A stretch of 13,118 bases of DNA from Azoarcus sp. Lineage in GTDB: Bacteria; Pseudomonadota; Gammaproteobacteria; Burkholderiales; Rhodocyclaceae. The notes beneath the pieces are model-generated. The model saw only the letters and a list, made by a program, of their open reading frames with translations. It was not told the origin of the DNA and did no database searches. Positions within the stretch are counted from its first letter, which is position 1. Every line of letters begins with the position of its first letter. Made by a program: the position numbers and the translations under genes. The stretch spans positions 1 through 13,118 of the forward strand of contig JAITWP010000118.1 of assembly GCA_031285365.1 (NCBI GenBank), in the 5' to 3' direction. Positions 6,781-13,118 of this stretch are shown piece after piece.

Positions 6781-8177
6781 AAATCTCTTTGTCCGTTTTC
6801 AATCCGAAGCAGGCGTCTGCGCAGGGCTTCTCGCCGGGCTCTGGCAGGGATTGCCTCCAGATTCTCCCAAACGCATCGACGCCCCTCCGTCAGCGCCAGA
6901 TCGTCGCCATAGTCCAGCAGGTACTCATAGTAGGTCAACAGCGCGTTGGGCTGGCAAAACTTGTGGATGAACGCATTTCTTGCAAACCCCATGAAATGCT
7001 CTCCCGTGCGTCCCTTGCGGTAGCAACTGGTGCAGAAGGAAGGCAGGTATCCATCTTCCTGCAGATCATGGATCATCTCCGGCAATTCTCGTTCATCACC
7101 AACCCAAAACTGCTGGGCCTCGGGCTTGTTGGTATCGGCATTCGCATACCCGCCCGGAGATGTGCGGGAGCCCGCGCTCAACTGGGAAATGCCCAACCGG
7201 AAGAGCTCCCGCTTCAATGCCGGTTTTTCCCTGCTGGTGATGATCATGCCGGTATAGGGCAGCGCCAGGCGCACCACGGCAATGATGCGTTTGAACATGT
7301 CATCGGAAACCGCATAGGGCGGATTGTCCGATAACGTCGAATTCTGCGCGGGCTCGATGCGCGGAAACGATACGGTATGCGGCCCTGCGCCATATTCTTT
7401 TTCCAGGGTTGCCGAGTGCTGCAAAAGGGAAAGCACTTCAAACCGGGGATCGAATAATCCAAACAAAACGCCCAAGCCCACATCATCGAGCCCCGCTTCC
7501 TGGGCGCGATGCATGGTAAACAGCCGTGCGTCGTAGTCCTTCTTGATGCCGCCGAAATGCCTGGCGTTATAAGTCTTGCGATGGTAGGGTTCCTGAAAGC
7601 ATTGGTAGGTGCCGACATCGGCTCCCTTGAGCAAGCGAAATCCGTCAACATCGAGCGGCGCGCAATTAACATTTATCCGGCGAATTTCACCGGAAGGAGG
7701 CGTTTTCACCGCATAGATCGTCTCGATGCTTTTGACGATGGCCTGGGCATTCCATTTGGGATGCTCGCCATATACCGCCAAAACCCGCTTGTGCCCCATT
7801 GTCTGGATTCGTTTGACCTCTTCGATGATCTCTTCATCGGTCAGACTCTTTCTTTCCAGATCCTTGTTGGTCGCGCTGAAAGCACAATAGGCACAACTGT
7901 TCACACAAAGGTTGGAGATATACAGAGGCGCAAAAAGAACCATCCGCTTGCCATAAACCTTCTCTTTCATCGCAAGGGCTTCTGCGTACAAAGCCTCCAG
8001 ACTTTCCCCAGGCATGGGAGCAAGCAAAACGGCAACCTCAGCGAGATCCAGCCCTTTGCCTTCGCGAGCCTTTTTCAGAATATCGCTTATCCGGCCTGTA
8101 TCCGGAACACCCTGGTTCTCAATGATGTCCCGGATTTTTCCTTCATCTAGAAAGGGCGCGTATGCGGGGTTATTCAT
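6771..8177 (-). CDS. hydG: [FeFe]-hydrogenase maturation radical SAM tyrosine lyase HydG
   Basis: HydG cleaves tyrosine by radical SAM chemistry to give p-cresol and a glycine-derived fragment that becomes the CO and CN ligands of the H-cluster, carried on an Fe(CO)2(CN) synthon. The 468-residue length is normal. The SAM cluster motif is C91-x3-C95-x2-C98 (NLCVNSCAYCAF). The C-terminal auxiliary cluster motif CX2CX22C is exact at C382, C385 and C408, which distinguishes HydG from the thiamine enzyme ThiH. The start ATG overlaps the stop of the upstream hydrogenase-chemoreceptor fusion gene as ATGA, indicating coupled translation. HydG would therefore be made in step with the protein it matures. 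Confidence 0.95.
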   Translation of the reverse strand: MNNPAYAPFLDEGKIRDIIENQGVPDTGRISDILKKAREGKGLDLAEVAVLLAPMPGESLEALYAEALAMKEKVYGKRMVLFAPLYISNLCVNSCAYCAFSATNKDLERKSLTDEEIIEEVKRIQTMGHKRVLAVYGEHPKWNAQAIVKSIETIYAVKTPPSGEIRRINVNCAPLDVDGFRLLKGADVGTYQCFQEPYHRKTYNARHFGGIKKDYDARLFTMHRAQEAGLDDVGLGVLFGLFDPRFEVLSLLQHSATLEKEYGAGPHTVSFPRIEPAQNSTLSDNPPYAVSDDMFKRIIAVVRLALPYTGMIITSREKPALKRELFRLGISQLSAGSRTSPGGYANADTNKPEAQQFWVGDERELPEMIHDLQEDGYLPSFCTSCYRKGRTGEHFMGFARNAFIHKFCQPNALLTYYEYLLDYGDDLALTEGRRCVWENLEAIPARARREALRRRLLRIENGQRDLCV

Positions 8178-9889
8178 TTTTTCAATATGTCCTGCATTCC
8201 GGCCGCCATGCTCTGCACCCTTTCCTGAGATCGACCGATGGCCACATCGATGCTCCCTACCATGCTGGAAATGTCCCCAAGACTCTTCTTGGCGTCGGCA
8301 GAGGTCTTGGTAATTTCTTCGGTTGCACTGGTTGTACGTTCCGCCAGCTTGCGAACTTCTTCAGCGACAACCGCAAACCCGCGCCCCGCCTCTCCCGCCC
8401 GCGCAGCCTCGATGGAAGCATTGAGCGCAATCATGTTGATGCTCGCAGCAATCTTCATGACATTGTTGGCCATGGTGTCGTAGAGGCTGATCAGATTATC
8501 CAGACCACCTACGTTGCTTACGATCTTCCCGGACAGCGCCCGAATGTCGGTGATATCTTCCCCAAAGGACTTGACCCTCACTGCGCTGGCGGTCTGCCAC
8601 TTCAGCAGGGCGTCATGCTCTCGGCTTGTGTCTCCGTGCACTTTCTGAATGCAGTTATCCGCTATGTTGACCTTTTTTGTGATTTTCAAAGCCATGCCAT
8701 GGCAGGAAGCCGAACCACAGGCTCCACAGTCGAACTTACGGGAAATGTCGTCGTCTTTGCCCAGTTCCAAAAACGCCTCTTCAACCATTTCATCCCTGAC
8801 AGGAATTGAATGCACGGGTTTGGATCGATAACGCCTGAGAAAGTCGGGCAACCGTAAAGTCTTGTCAAAGGTCTCATACATTTGATCAAAGAATTCGCGA
8901 TCCCTATTTTTGAAGGCGTTTTTCCGTGCCTCTTCCATGGCCGCGTTTATCTCAAAGATGGTCCTTTCATGCCGACAGCCCGTCCCCAGGTTGCACCCTT
9001 CAGGGCAATTGAGCACATCGAAGATTGCGGGCAGGTTTTTTTTGTCCTCCCTGCAGAAAACGTCCAAAGCTTTATATACGACATTTTGCCCCTCGCTTTT
9101 GTCGATCCGCAGGTTTTTCCCCAGTATGAACTCCACGTTTTCCTTTAAGCCACCCGGCATGGAAAAAATGGTTCCCAATCCGGAATCGGCATGATCATAC
9201 CCACTGCCTTGCAATGGAAGTTCCAGACCGCGCTCTTTGATGTAATCCGCCAATTTTGCGAAAGTAACATTGTAAGAAACGATTTCGCTGGTCTGCTCGA
9301 ATTCGCTAGACTTTGCAATGCAAGGCGATATGGCAGCAATTTTATCGGTTATTCCCTGGTAGCGCTTCATGTAGATAGCTGCGCAAAGCATGGGGGATTG
9401 AACGGGAGAAAGGTAGGGGAGAAGTTCGTTTCTATGCAGTTGAATATAATCGACAATAGCCGGACAGGGTTGTGTAATCAGAGGCCCTGGAGCGTTTTTC
9501 TGAATGTAGCGAATATGGCCCCAAACGCAAATATCAGCACCCAGAGAAACATCATAAATCTTTTTGACGCCCATTTTTCGCAGCAAAGCCAGAACCCGTT
9601 CCCATTCCTCCAGGTTTGCACGGCTTGCCGGTGCACAAATCATGGATATGGGAGTTCCCTTGCGTAGATCGTCAAAAAAGCGTTCAGTATCATCAATATA
9701 GTTTCGCGAATCGTGGGTGCATGCGTGTATGCAAGCACCACACGCAATGCACTTGCGTGAATCAATTCGCACTTTCATCAAACCAGCATCATCCTTAAAA
9801 GCAATATTGGCTTCCTCGACTGGGCAAACCCGAATACACAGATTACAGCCAATACACTTTTCAATATCGTTCGAGATGAGCGCTCGCAT
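8174..9889 (-). CDS. [FeFe]-hydrogenase-like sensor fused to a chemotaxis signalling (MA) domain
   Basis: This 571-residue soluble protein has no membrane segment. Domains in order: two ferredoxin-type [4Fe-4S] motifs (C12/15/18/22 and C47/50/53/57); an [FeFe]-hydrogenase large-subunit domain at about 80-320 with H-cluster motifs TQPCP (C142), SPCIAK (C190, K193) and NCPEGC (C295, C299); a four-cysteine motif C388-x2-C391-x4-C396-x16-C413 like the PF04060 Fe-S domain; then a short MA hairpin at about 430-571 with the tip NMIALNASIEAARAGEAG, RGFAVVAEEVRKLAER. Relative to catalytic enzymes (TSCCP, MPC, MAC...GGG), the proton-relay cysteine is proline and the glycine-rich end of the third motif is LGTGC. 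This argues for sensing over bulk turnover. AGGAGAG precedes the start. It leads an operon with hydGEF. The proposed role, inferred, is a cytoplasmic H2/redox receptor signalling to CheA/CheW. Confidence 0.88.
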   Translation of the reverse strand: MRALISNDIEKCIGCNLCIRVCPVEEANIAFKDDAGLMKVRIDSRKCIACGACIHACTHDSRNYIDDTERFFDDLRKGTPISMICAPASRANLEEWERVLALLRKMGVKKIYDVSLGADICVWGHIRYIQKNAPGPLITQPCPAIVDYIQLHRNELLPYLSPVQSPMLCAAIYMKRYQGITDKIAAISPCIAKSSEFEQTSEIVSYNVTFAKLADYIKERGLELPLQGSGYDHADSGLGTIFSMPGGLKENVEFILGKNLRIDKSEGQNVVYKALDVFCREDKKNLPAIFDVLNCPEGCNLGTGCRHERTIFEINAAMEEARKNAFKNRDREFFDQMYETFDKTLRLPDFLRRYRSKPVHSIPVRDEMVEEAFLELGKDDDISRKFDCGACGSASCHGMALKITKKVNIADNCIQKVHGDTSREHDALLKWQTASAVRVKSFGEDITDIRALSGKIVSNVGGLDNLISLYDTMANNVMKIAASINMIALNASIEAARAGEAGRGFAVVAEEVRKLAERTTSATEEITKTSADAKKSLGDISSMVGSIDVAIGRSQERVQSMAAGMQDILKK

Positions 9890-10180
9890 GGCAATCTCTC
9901 CTGAAGAAACCTATCCAGAACAAAAACAAAAACCAAGCGACCCTGGCAAAGTATCCTCCCAATACCACCCTGAGTACTCAGTCACGTTTGGCAGCATACA
10001 CAGCGCCATTCCGGGCAGCCCGTTCATAATGCACATCTGTAGTGTAGGGGTATGTACTAGGTTTACAGCGCCTGACACATCTCTATCGAAGCCGCAAATG
10101 GAGGTCTCCAGCAAACACACATTAGGCTGAACAGAAAAACCTTTAGGGCAGGAGCAGTTGACGGAGTGAGCAACTTTTTG
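9890..10180. other. Intergenic region upstream of the sensor operon
   Basis: No confident gene is present. It should hold the promoter of the minus-strand sensor-hydGEF operon and part of the promoter of the plus-strand barrel gene. Visible items are a 12-bp perfect palindrome (CTGAGTACTCAG, 9970-9981), a weak sigma-54-like element (9993-10008), and a minus-strand open stretch (about 9911-10185) that faintly resembles the zinc-ribbon end of a TnpB-type transposase (ICGFDRDVSGAVNL). A TTGACG hexamer at 10158-10163 serves the plus strand. Confidence 0.5.
9993..10008 (-). promoter_or_regulatory. Candidate sigma-54 promoter for the sensor-hydGEF operon
   Basis: The minus strand reads TGGCGCTGTGTATGCT, with GG-N10-GC spacing and 9 of 12 consensus positions. 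It would place transcription start near 9982, leaving a leader of about 90 nt, and just overlapping the CTGAGTACTCAG palindrome. It is weaker than the flgK site and could be chance. Confidence 0.3.
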
Positions 10181-10186
10181 CTAAAT
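10158..10186 (+). promoter_or_regulatory. Candidate sigma-70 promoter of the barrel gene
   Basis: TTGACG at 10158-10163 is a good -35 (five of six). At 17 bp spacing the -10 would be CTAAAT (10181-10186), a poor match but preceded by T-rich DNA. This -10 lies inside the Fur palindrome, as expected for a Fur-repressed promoter. Confidence 0.4.
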
Positions 10187-10205
10187 GATAATCATTATCA
10201 TTTAG
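10181..10205. promoter_or_regulatory. Fur box (25-bp perfect palindrome)
   Basis: The 25 bp form a perfect palindrome, 12 bp on each side of a central C, containing TGATAATCATTATC, the core of the ferric uptake regulator consensus. It matches the 19-bp Fur consensus at about 16 positions. It lies between a -35-like TTGACG and the start of the barrel gene 19 bp downstream, so iron-dependent repression of that gene is expected. Confidence 0.85.
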
Positions 10206-10223
10206 ATTTAGGGGACTCCTGAC

Positions 10224-10270
10224 ATGCCCGCTCGCATCTCAAGTCTTCAGCGTTTTTTGCTTCCCTGTTT
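10224..10270 (+). other. Displaced signal-peptide start of the barrel gene (apparent -1 frameshift in a T6 run)
   Basis: The ATG at 10224 has an excellent ribosome-binding site (AGGGGA from 10210) directly after the Fur box, but its frame reaches a stop near 10305. If the run of six T at 10253-10258 had seven, the frame would join the barrel and give an N-terminus MPARISSLQRFFASLFMAAF followed by SAPAMQ, a textbook signal peptide with an Ala-x-Ala-like cleavage site. A sequencing error, a recent mutation or slipped-strand switching could explain it. Confidence 0.7.
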
Positions 10271-11032
10271 ATGGCCGCGTTCTCGGCTCCAGCCATGCAG
10301 CCCCTGATCACCGATGACGCGGATACGCAAGGTTCAGGAAGCCATCAGGTCGAAGTGTCGTACAGCCAGGATCGCACCCGGTGGGCAGGAAAGACCGAAC
10401 GGGTGGATTCCGTGCCGTTGGCTTACACCTACGGACTGACGGATACCCTCGATATTTTCGCCATGACCGACTACTCGCGTATCCGGGTTCCCGGCGAGCG
10501 TACCAGTGGTTTCTGTAACACGGTAATCGGCCTCAAGTGGCGATTTTTTGAAAACGAAACTTCCGGCACCCACTTGGCTATCAAGCCGGAAGTGCGGCTT
10601 CCCGTCGATTCACGCCGCGAGGAAAAGGGATTGGGTACTGGCAAAACTTCCGGTGTGCTGACCCTGATCCTCAGCCAGAAACTGCCATTCGGCGCGGTGC
10701 ACTTCAACGCCGGGATGGGACGCGACCGTTTCCGTTACCGTCACTCGATTGATAACGCCCGAAACAGGCATTTCTCCGTAGCACCCGTCTGGGAGGTATC
10801 AAGCCAATGGACGCTGGCAGCAGACATTGGCGTCGATCTGTCCCGTTCCAACGGAGACACGGTACGTTCAAGGTTCAGCGAAATAGCTGCCATCTATTCC
10901 CCAGGCAAGAATCTCGATCTGGCAGTTGGCTACATTCGGAAGGTTGGCAGCGAGTACTCAAAAACGACGACCCACAACATCATTGCCGGAGTAACCTGGC
11001 GGTTTCCCCAGAGGAAAATCTCTCTGGACTGA
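10271..11032 (+). CDS. Outer-membrane beta-barrel protein, MetA-pathway-of-phenol-degradation (PF13557-like) family
   Basis: The open frame gives 253 residues. Near the N-terminus is PLITDDADTQGSGSHQVEVS, the typical opening of the MetA-pathway outer-membrane family, followed by alternating hydrophobic and polar strands and a C-terminus ending in beta-strands (NIIAGVTWRF). Such proteins are predicted small outer-membrane barrels, and despite the family name their cargo is generally unknown. The 5' end of the frame lacks its own ribosome-binding site; the real start is probably 10224, joined across a frameshift in a T run, so as written the protein would lack the first half of its signal peptide. 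A Fur box immediately upstream suggests induction under iron limitation, which might point to iron or siderophore handling; that is inference. Confidence 0.82.
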   Translation: MAAFSAPAMQPLITDDADTQGSGSHQVEVSYSQDRTRWAGKTERVDSVPLAYTYGLTDTLDIFAMTDYSRIRVPGERTSGFCNTVIGLKWRFFENETSGTHLAIKPEVRLPVDSRREEKGLGTGKTSGVLTLILSQKLPFGAVHFNAGMGRDRFRYRHSIDNARNRHFSVAPVWEVSSQWTLAADIGVDLSRSNGDTVRSRFSEIAAIYSPGKNLDLAVGYIRKVGSEYSKTTTHNIIAGVTWRFPQRKISLD

Positions 11033-11089
11033 AAACGCCTCAACGGCTGGATGACGCCGCCGTGCGAACCGCGCTAGAATTTTGGCCTG

Positions 11090-11368
11090 ATGAGCATCGA
11101 GCGTCCCAGCCCCTCTTTCCTGCCAACTCCCTACGGTTCGCCGCAAAATCCCTGGCGACGCCCTGACGGCAGCGTGATCTCCTGCACCGAAAAGCTGAAA
11201 GTGATGCAGGAGAACATGGAAGAACTGCGCCAGTACGCACTGGACGCGCTTGAAGACGCGGTGCTGATGGGCTGCGACGAAGCCCAGGTGAAGGAAGCCT
11301 TTCAAGCCACCATCGCGGCACTGGATTCCGGCTACGCGCCCGCTGAAGGGCCGGAACCTTCGGGGTAG
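11090..11368 (+). CDS. Small hypothetical protein, 92 residues
   Basis: I do not recognise a named family. The protein is soluble, with a Pro/Ser-rich N-terminal part (PTPYGSPQNPWRRPDGSVIS) followed by two acidic amphipathic helices (about residues 33-60 and 64-79), single cysteines at 32 and 62, and an acidic Pro-rich end. The codon use resembles the neighbours and the frame is closed upstream by an in-frame TAG at 11075, so the ATG at 11090 is essentially the only start. There is no Shine-Dalgarno sequence; a -10-like TAGAAT at 11075-11080 with ATGACG at 11051-11056 (18 bp apart) would start transcription only 2-3 nt before the ATG, implying a nearly leaderless mRNA. It ends 4 bp from the convergent phosphoesterase gene. 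Confidence 0.7.
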   Translation: MSIERPSPSFLPTPYGSPQNPWRRPDGSVISCTEKLKVMQENMEELRQYALDALEDAVLMGCDEAQVKEAFQATIAALDSGYAPAEGPEPSG

Positions 11369-11372
11369 CGCG

Positions 11373-12533
11373 TCATTGCGACGGCGCCTCCGGCTGAGGA
11401 ACCAAATCGATCAACATGATTTCGGGCCGACCCGTCGTGCGTACTTTCGGCCCCCAGTTGCCAACGCCGGAAGTCACCCAGTAATGCGTCTGACCGCGCG
11501 TGTAATGGCCGTAGGCGTTTTCAAAAAGAAGTGACACGATGAAATTGAGCGGAAAAAACTGCCCGTTGTGCGAATGACCGGACAATTGCAGGTGAACTCC
11601 CGCTTTTTCCGGCCCTTCCAAATCGACAGGCTGATGATCGAGCAGGATTTTCAGTGCGTCTCCATCCCCTTTGGGAACGTCAGCGATAACCTCCTGCACG
11701 GGTTTTCGCCCCACACGACGATCCCTGCGCCCAATAAGCAGAATTTTTTCACCGGGCTTTTCCCCGAGAATTTCCCATTGGTCAATGAGTATGCGAATGC
11801 CGATCCGATCCAGCGAGTTTTTGCTCAATTCGCCCTTGTCATTTAAATATTCATGATTTCCCATCACGCCCCAAATGCCCAACCGGGGCTTGAGCCGCTC
11901 CAGCACGGCAGCCGCAGCAGGCGCTTCGGAGGGGGCGAAATCATGTTCGAGAATGTCTCCCAGGAACAGCACGATATCGGGCGACAGCGGCTCGATTCGA
12001 TCAATCACGCTGGAAAAAAAGTCGACCGAAGCGGAACGGCCCAGATGCAGATCGGAGAGCGCGACGATCCGCAACGGCGCAACACCCACGGGCACAATCA
12101 GCTGTTCTTCACGTACTGCCGGATACTGCATGTTGATCCAGCCGGCAAGGCACATCAGCAGGGAAGCCACGGCAATCCCCGCACAACTCCGGTGACGCCA
12201 GCGTACCCTGTCCGCAATGACGACCCAGCGAAAGCGCCGGTTGAAGAGCCGGAACACACCGTACAGGACCCCCGCCAGCGCGGCGTGATACATGAACGCG
12301 AACCAGAAATGACCCGCGATCGAAATCGTCTTGAGCCAGGGCGCATTTCCATCTATTTCATGTGCGATGGGGGAAGCCAGCGACAGCGCAACGGCAAGAA
12401 GACAGAGCCCGACCCGAACCGGTCTCGAAACCCCCGGCCCACGGAGGGCAAAGTAAATCAGCGCGATGAAGCCGACATTGAAGGCGACAAAAAGCCCTTT
12501 GATGATGACGAAAAGGACAGGAAAGCTGGACAT
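11373..12533 (-). CDS. Membrane-anchored calcineurin-like metallophosphoesterase (YkuE/YaeI-like)
   Basis: This 386-residue protein has four predicted N-terminal membrane helices (about 5-30, 40-58, 70-95 and 117-135), followed by a calcineurin-like phosphoesterase domain. Metal-binding motifs are all present: SDLHLG (D161, H163), GDILE (D193), GNHEY (N226, H227), DHQP (H300) and GHSHNGQ (319-325). The layout resembles YkuE/YaeI-type proteins, some of which act as UDP-2,3-diacylglucosamine pyrophosphatases (LpxG) in lipid A synthesis; whether this one does so cannot be decided. No strong ribosome-binding site precedes the chosen ATG, but it gives a natural first membrane segment. It stands alone on the minus strand, divergent from the MATE gene with 118 bp between starts, where I see no convincing promoter. 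Confidence 0.9.
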   Translation of the reverse strand: MSSFPVLFVIIKGLFVAFNVGFIALIYFALRGPGVSRPVRVGLCLLAVALSLASPIAHEIDGNAPWLKTISIAGHFWFAFMYHAALAGVLYGVFRLFNRRFRWVVIADRVRWRHRSCAGIAVASLLMCLAGWINMQYPAVREEQLIVPVGVAPLRIVALSDLHLGRSASVDFFSSVIDRIEPLSPDIVLFLGDILEHDFAPSEAPAAAAVLERLKPRLGIWGVMGNHEYLNDKGELSKNSLDRIGIRILIDQWEILGEKPGEKILLIGRRDRRVGRKPVQEVIADVPKGDGDALKILLDHQPVDLEGPEKAGVHLQLSGHSHNGQFFPLNFIVSLLFENAYGHYTRGQTHYWVTSGVGNWGPKVRTTGRPEIMLIDLVPQPEAPSQ

Positions 12534-12651
12534 GCGGGTACCATGAAGAGCAAACAGCCGCGATACTAACTTGCGCCTCTTGCCAGGTCACCAAATAATT
12601 CCAGCTTCTTGCGGAGCTCCATCTCCCCACGCCTTGCTTTCCCCTACCCCA

Positions 12652-13118
12652 ATGCCGAGCACTTCCTGGGACTTCTTTCGGCCTATCCTGAAAAACGCCT
12701 GGCCGGTGCTGGTGGCGCAGCTCGTCTCCATCGGCATGATGCTGGCCGACACGGTGATCGTCGGCCGCCATTCCACGCAACACCTGGCCGCCGTCGCGGT
12801 CGGCTCCGGACTTTACGCCACGCTGGCCCTGAGCCTGGGCGGCGTATTACAGGCACTCGTCCCTATCGTCGGCCAGCATTACGGCGCAGGAGAGCGGGAA
12901 CGAATCGGTTCGGATGTACGGCAGGGGCTATGGCTCGCGGCCCTGCTCACTGTGCTGGGCGTTGCGCTGCTCATCAATCCCCGTTGGCTACTCGCACTCG
13001 CTCGACTCGAACCGGATGTCGAAAACATCGCCGTCGACTATATGCACCTGCTCGCCCTGTCGCTGCCCGCCGTGCTGGGTTATCGCGCTTTTCACGCCAC
13101 GGCAACCGCACTGGGGCA
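12652..13118 (+). CDS. MATE-family multidrug/Na+ antiporter, N-terminal part
   Basis: The frame runs off the right edge after 155 codons. It begins MPSTSWDFFRPILKNAWPVL and continues through VAQLVSIGMMLADTVIVGR, the typical first helix pair of NorM/DinF-type MATE transporters, with the ADTVIVGR stretch matching the family's conserved D-x2-MVGR-like motif. About four membrane helices are visible (roughly residues 13-36, 46-70, 85-106 and 122-145). MATE proteins are inner-membrane exporters of cationic compounds driven by Na+ or H+ gradients. The start is uncertain: the upstream DNA is pyrimidine-rich and has no clear ribosome-binding site, and a TTG 21 nt upstream in frame is an alternative. 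Confidence 0.88.
   Translation, partial: MPSTSWDFFRPILKNAWPVLVAQLVSIGMMLADTVIVGRHSTQHLAAVAVGSGLYATLALSLGGVLQALVPIVGQHYGAGERERIGSDVRQGLWLAALLTVLGVALLINPRWLLALARLEPDVENIAVDYMHLLALSLPAVLGYRAFHATATALG

Noticed and set aside
6771..8177. HydG as the thiamine enzyme ThiH
   Set aside because: The exact C-terminal CX2CX22C motif and the hydE/hydF neighbours fit HydG; ThiH lacks the second cluster.
9717..10130. 137-codon plus-strand open frame over the sensor gene start
   Set aside because: It is antisense to the ferredoxin motifs of the sensor, crosses the intergenic region, and has no family resemblance.
1..13118. tRNA, rRNA, CRISPR arrays or intact insertion sequences
   Set aside because: No cloverleaf, rRNA-like, regularly spaced repeat or complete transposase sequence was seen on either strand.

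Overview
The window reads as a chromosomal stretch from a motile Gram-negative bacterium, most likely a betaproteobacterium. This is inferred from the gene types, a sigma-54-type promoter in front of flgK, a NnrU-family protein, a MetA-type outer-membrane barrel, a Fur box, and CCCTCTCCCGC-type extragenic palindromes. I cannot place it to genus. The left edge behaves like a contig end: it starts exactly at one arm of an inverted repeat that leaves the 3' end of flgK in the wrong orientation.

Layout, left to right. Positions 1-1785 (minus) hold flgK, the first hook-filament junction protein, running off the left edge, with a strong sigma-54-like promoter upstream. Positions 1939-2511 (plus) hold a NnrU-family membrane protein. 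After a 46-bp near-perfect palindrome and an AT-rich leader comes a classical transmembrane chemoreceptor (2859-4517, plus). Convergent with it is a compact minus-strand operon, 9889 down to 4507. It encodes an [FeFe]-hydrogenase-like protein fused to a methyl-accepting chemotaxis signalling domain, followed by the three H-cluster maturases HydG, HydE and HydF. Beyond a 334-bp intergenic region are a Fur-box-controlled outer-membrane barrel gene with an apparent one-base frameshift in its signal peptide (10224-11032), a small conserved-looking hypothetical gene (11090-11368), a membrane-anchored metallophosphoesterase (11373-12533, minus) and the start of a MATE efflux pump (12652 onward, plus).

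The central system is the four-gene operon. The first gene carries two ferredoxin-type [4Fe-4S] motifs, an H-cluster domain with the four ligating cysteines but altered surroundings (the catalytic proton-relay cysteine is a proline), a further four-cysteine Fe-S motif, and a soluble chemotaxis signalling hairpin with an intact CheA/CheW contact tip. It is translationally coupled to the complete HydEFG set, and no separate catalytic hydrogenase gene lies in the window. The simplest reading is a dedicated cytoplasmic H2 (or redox/CO) sensor that feeds the chemotaxis pathway directly. The nearby flagellar gene and second chemoreceptor fit this, although the ligand and the behaviour are inferred.
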